From an uncultured Chloracidobacterium sp. (GTDB taxonomy: Bacteria; Acidobacteriota; Blastocatellia; Pyrinomonadales; Pyrinomonadaceae), in the NCBI GenBank assembly GCA_937941715.1, contig CALDGX010000154.1, positions 1 through 5,370 of the forward strand: 5,370 bases of DNA, written 5' to 3'. Below the pieces are notes generated by a model. It searched no databases. It saw only the letters and a program-made list of their open reading frames with translations, and had not been told where the DNA came from. Both the position numbers and the translations under genes were made by a program. Shown one piece after another: positions 4,070 through 5,370 of this stretch (position 1 is its first letter; each line of letters opens with the position of its first letter).

Positions 4070-5272
4070 ATGTCATCAAGGAAGATCTCATTTGGTTTGA
4101 TCGCATTATTTTTTCTGGCCCTGGCCGTTGGAGCGCAGCAGACACCCGGGGATCTGGGTGATCTCGTCGGGATTCGGGCTTCGAACGGTGAGCGTGAGCT
4201 GAATAATCGCGGATTTCGTTATGTTAAAACGTCTAAAGGCGACGCATCGTCTTATACGAATTGGTGGCGGGCTTCTGACCAAACGTGCATCACGGTTGCA
4301 ACTGTTGACGGCCGCTACAATTCGATCGTGAAGGTCACGAACCTCGATTGCAATAAATCCCCCAACTATACGTGGAATAGCGGCGGTTCGTGGGGCGGAA
4401 GCGGCGGGTGGAGTAATAACAGCGGGCGCCAGGTTTCGCCGCCCAGCTGGGCTCGCGGCACTTTCTACGGAACCGGCCCCAAAGGCGAGAACATCCAGCT
4501 CACGATCAATGGTAACGGCAGTGTTGTCGCTTATATCAATGGCGGCCAAAGCTACGGATCATATACGAGTGGCGATTATCTGAGCATCGGCGGAGCTTCG
4601 TCACGAGTATCGCGAAATGGAAACGGAATCTCCACGACAAGAACCGATAACGGCGAACGTATTTCCTACTCACGAAATAATTGGAATTCCGGTGGAAACT
4701 GGAATGACAACAACTGGGGCGGCGGCAATTCCGGCGGCGGCCAAGTCAGTCCGCCAAGTTGGGCTCGCGGTAACTTTTACGGCACCGGTCCGCGCGGAGA
4801 AAGGATCACATTGACGATCAACAGCAACGGCTCAGTCACAGCCGATGTGAGCGGCAATCCGAGCTACGGCAGTTACGTCCGCGGCGATATGATCAGTCTG
4901 GGTGGGGCGACATCTCGGGTTTCGAGAAATGGAAACGGCATAACCACGACACGAACCGATAACGGTGAGCGGATCTCATATTCGCGCAGTGGATGGTCCG
5001 GCGAGTGGAATAACGGAGGCTGGAATAGCGGAAACTGGGGAAACAGCGGAGGCGGTTCCGCCAGCATCTACGGACTGGAAGGGAAGAGTCTGAACGAGGG
5101 GAGCCTGGAAATGGCTCGACGCGGATTCAGGCAGGTCAATGTGTCAAAATCCGGCAATACGACGTATGTCATATATTGGCGAGCGTCGAGCGGCCAGTGT
5201 GTTCAGGGCACGATCTATGGCGATAGGTTCAGTTCAGTCAATGATATCGGCAGTCATTACAAGTGCCGGTGA
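4070..5272 (+). CDS. Secreted repeat protein with A-B-B-A domain order and Gly/Asn/Trp linkers
   Basis: No named family or function is recognised. Residues 1-22 are a signal peptide (cleavage after VGA), so the 400-residue product is exported. Domain A1 (about 31-94) and A2 (about 335-399) share L-x-G, RGFR-x-V, SK, WRAS, a Cys four residues later, R-x-x-S and a final Cys. Each has two cysteines (73/94 and 377/399), likely one disulfide. Between them lie two 82-residue B domains (121-202 and 225-306), 64/82 identical with no gaps, each running from QVSPPSWARG to ERISYSR. Three linkers (97-120, 203-224, 307-330) are almost only Gly, Asn, Ser and Trp, with three, three and four tryptophans. No catalytic motif, lipobox, LPXTG or transmembrane segment beyond the signal is visible. 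The domains look beta-rich, suggesting a binding or structural role outside the cytoplasm. The gene has its own ribosome binding site and a 170-bp upstream gap, so it is probably separately expressed. It is surely a real gene; its role is unknown. Confidence 0.85.
   Translation: MSSRKISFGLIALFFLALAVGAQQTPGDLGDLVGIRASNGERELNNRGFRYVKTSKGDASSYTNWWRASDQTCITVATVDGRYNSIVKVTNLDCNKSPNYTWNSGGSWGGSGGWSNNSGRQVSPPSWARGTFYGTGPKGENIQLTINGNGSVVAYINGGQSYGSYTSGDYLSIGGASSRVSRNGNGISTTRTDNGERISYSRNNWNSGGNWNDNNWGGGNSGGGQVSPPSWARGNFYGTGPRGERITLTINSNGSVTADVSGNPSYGSYVRGDMISLGGATSRVSRNGNGITTTRTDNGERISYSRSGWSGEWNNGGWNSGNWGNSGGGSASIYGLEGKSLNEGSLEMARRGFRQVNVSKSGNTTYVIYWRASSGQCVQGTIYGDRFSSVNDIGSHYKCR
4160..4351 (+). repeat. 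A1 domain-coding segment (first copy of the terminal module)
   Basis: Encodes residues 31-94 of the A-B-B-A protein. Aligned without gaps to the C-terminal copy (offset 304 residues), I count 19 identities over residues 31-93. They include RGFR, SK, WRAS, Cys73, Arg82 and Ser85. The closing Cys94 matches Cys399 with a one-residue shift. Confidence 0.65.
4430..4675 (+). repeat. B1 repeat (first 246-bp domain repeat)
   Basis: Encodes residues 121-202. It is a direct repeat of 4742-4987 at protein level (64/82 identical) but much more diverged at DNA level because synonymous positions have changed. The least conserved part is residues 153-177; the best conserved is 178-202. Confidence 0.9.
4742..4987 (+). 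repeat. B2 repeat (second 246-bp domain repeat)
   Basis: Encodes residues 225-306, the same length as the first copy and with no gap in the alignment. It begins right after a Gly-rich linker that ends GGG. Substitutions are mostly conservative at hydrophobic strand positions (I/V, L/I, I/L, S/T). Confidence 0.9.
5072..5266 (+). repeat. A2 domain-coding segment (second copy of the terminal module)
   Basis: Encodes residues 335-399. It pairs with the module at 4160-4351 and ends one residue before the stop, so the domain closes the protein. About 30 percent identity to A1 shows this duplication is far older than, or less constrained than, the B duplication. Confidence 0.65.
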
Positions 5273-5370
5273 TAGGCCACGGCGCTCAGGGTGTGGAGTA
5301 TTTCCAGATCGATGTCGACGGTGACTGATCTTGTCCAAAAATGAGTCAGCGAACGATCTCGACGAGTGAA

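Noticed and set aside
4106..4549. Open frame of 147 codons on the minus strand
   Set aside because: It is antisense to the A1 and B1 domains. It arises from the codon composition of the sense gene and has no motif of its own.
5277..5296. CCAC/GTGG inverted repeat after the last gene as a terminator
   Set aside because: The stem is only 4 bp, with a 12-base loop and no T-run.
5341..5370. Possible start of a next gene (ATG at 5341, open for ten codons to the window end)
   Set aside because: No ribosome binding site precedes it, and ten codons are too few to judge. It might be real if leaderless, but the window gives no support.

Overview
The window looks like a stretch of chromosome from a Gram-negative, non-enteric bacterium. 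Base composition is near balanced, with somewhat AT-rich intergenic DNA. All four real genes lie on the + strand and all four products carry an N-terminal signal peptide, so this is a cluster for exported proteins. A DUF3011 protein and small WRAS-x-x-x-C type secreted domains are compatible with Acidobacteriota (Blastocatellia-like). That placement is an inference from family distribution, not something the sequence proves. No tRNA, rRNA, CRISPR array, insertion sequence or phage gene was seen.

Layout. Positions 1-339 hold no credible gene. They contain several inverted repeats: a terminator-like AT-rich hairpin at 3-36, an operator-like palindrome at 140-157 and a nested stem-loop at 187-245. 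Two tentative promoters are also present. A 630-residue secreted M1-type zinc metallopeptidase (gluzincin) follows at 340-2232. After a 112-bp gap with one hairpin comes a probable two-gene operon. Its first gene (2345-2998) encodes a DUF3011 domain, a hydrophobic glycine-rich segment and a small C-terminal domain. Its second gene (3021-3899), 22 bp downstream, encodes an orphan family 3 periplasmic solute-binding protein. A 170-bp gap rich in short hairpins (3900-4069) precedes a 400-residue secreted protein (4070-5272) with a symmetric A-B-B-A domain order and Gly/Asn/Trp-rich linkers. The last 98 bases (5273-5370) show no secure gene or terminator.

How the parts relate. The strongest unexpected link is between the DUF3011 protein and the A-B-B-A protein. 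The C-terminal domain of the former (about residues 138-215) appears to be a divergent copy of the B domain that is duplicated in the latter. The two B copies are 64/82 identical as protein. Their last 25 residues are 24/25 identical, yet 15 of those codons differ synonymously, which points to strong selection on the protein. The A-B-B-A protein also carries the A domain at both ends. Together these suggest a small family of envelope or secreted proteins built from shuffled, undescribed beta-rich modules, located beside a secreted peptidase and a binding protein that has lost a typical amino-acid-binding residue. A shared physiological role (peptide or amino-acid handling at the cell surface) is only a hypothesis.
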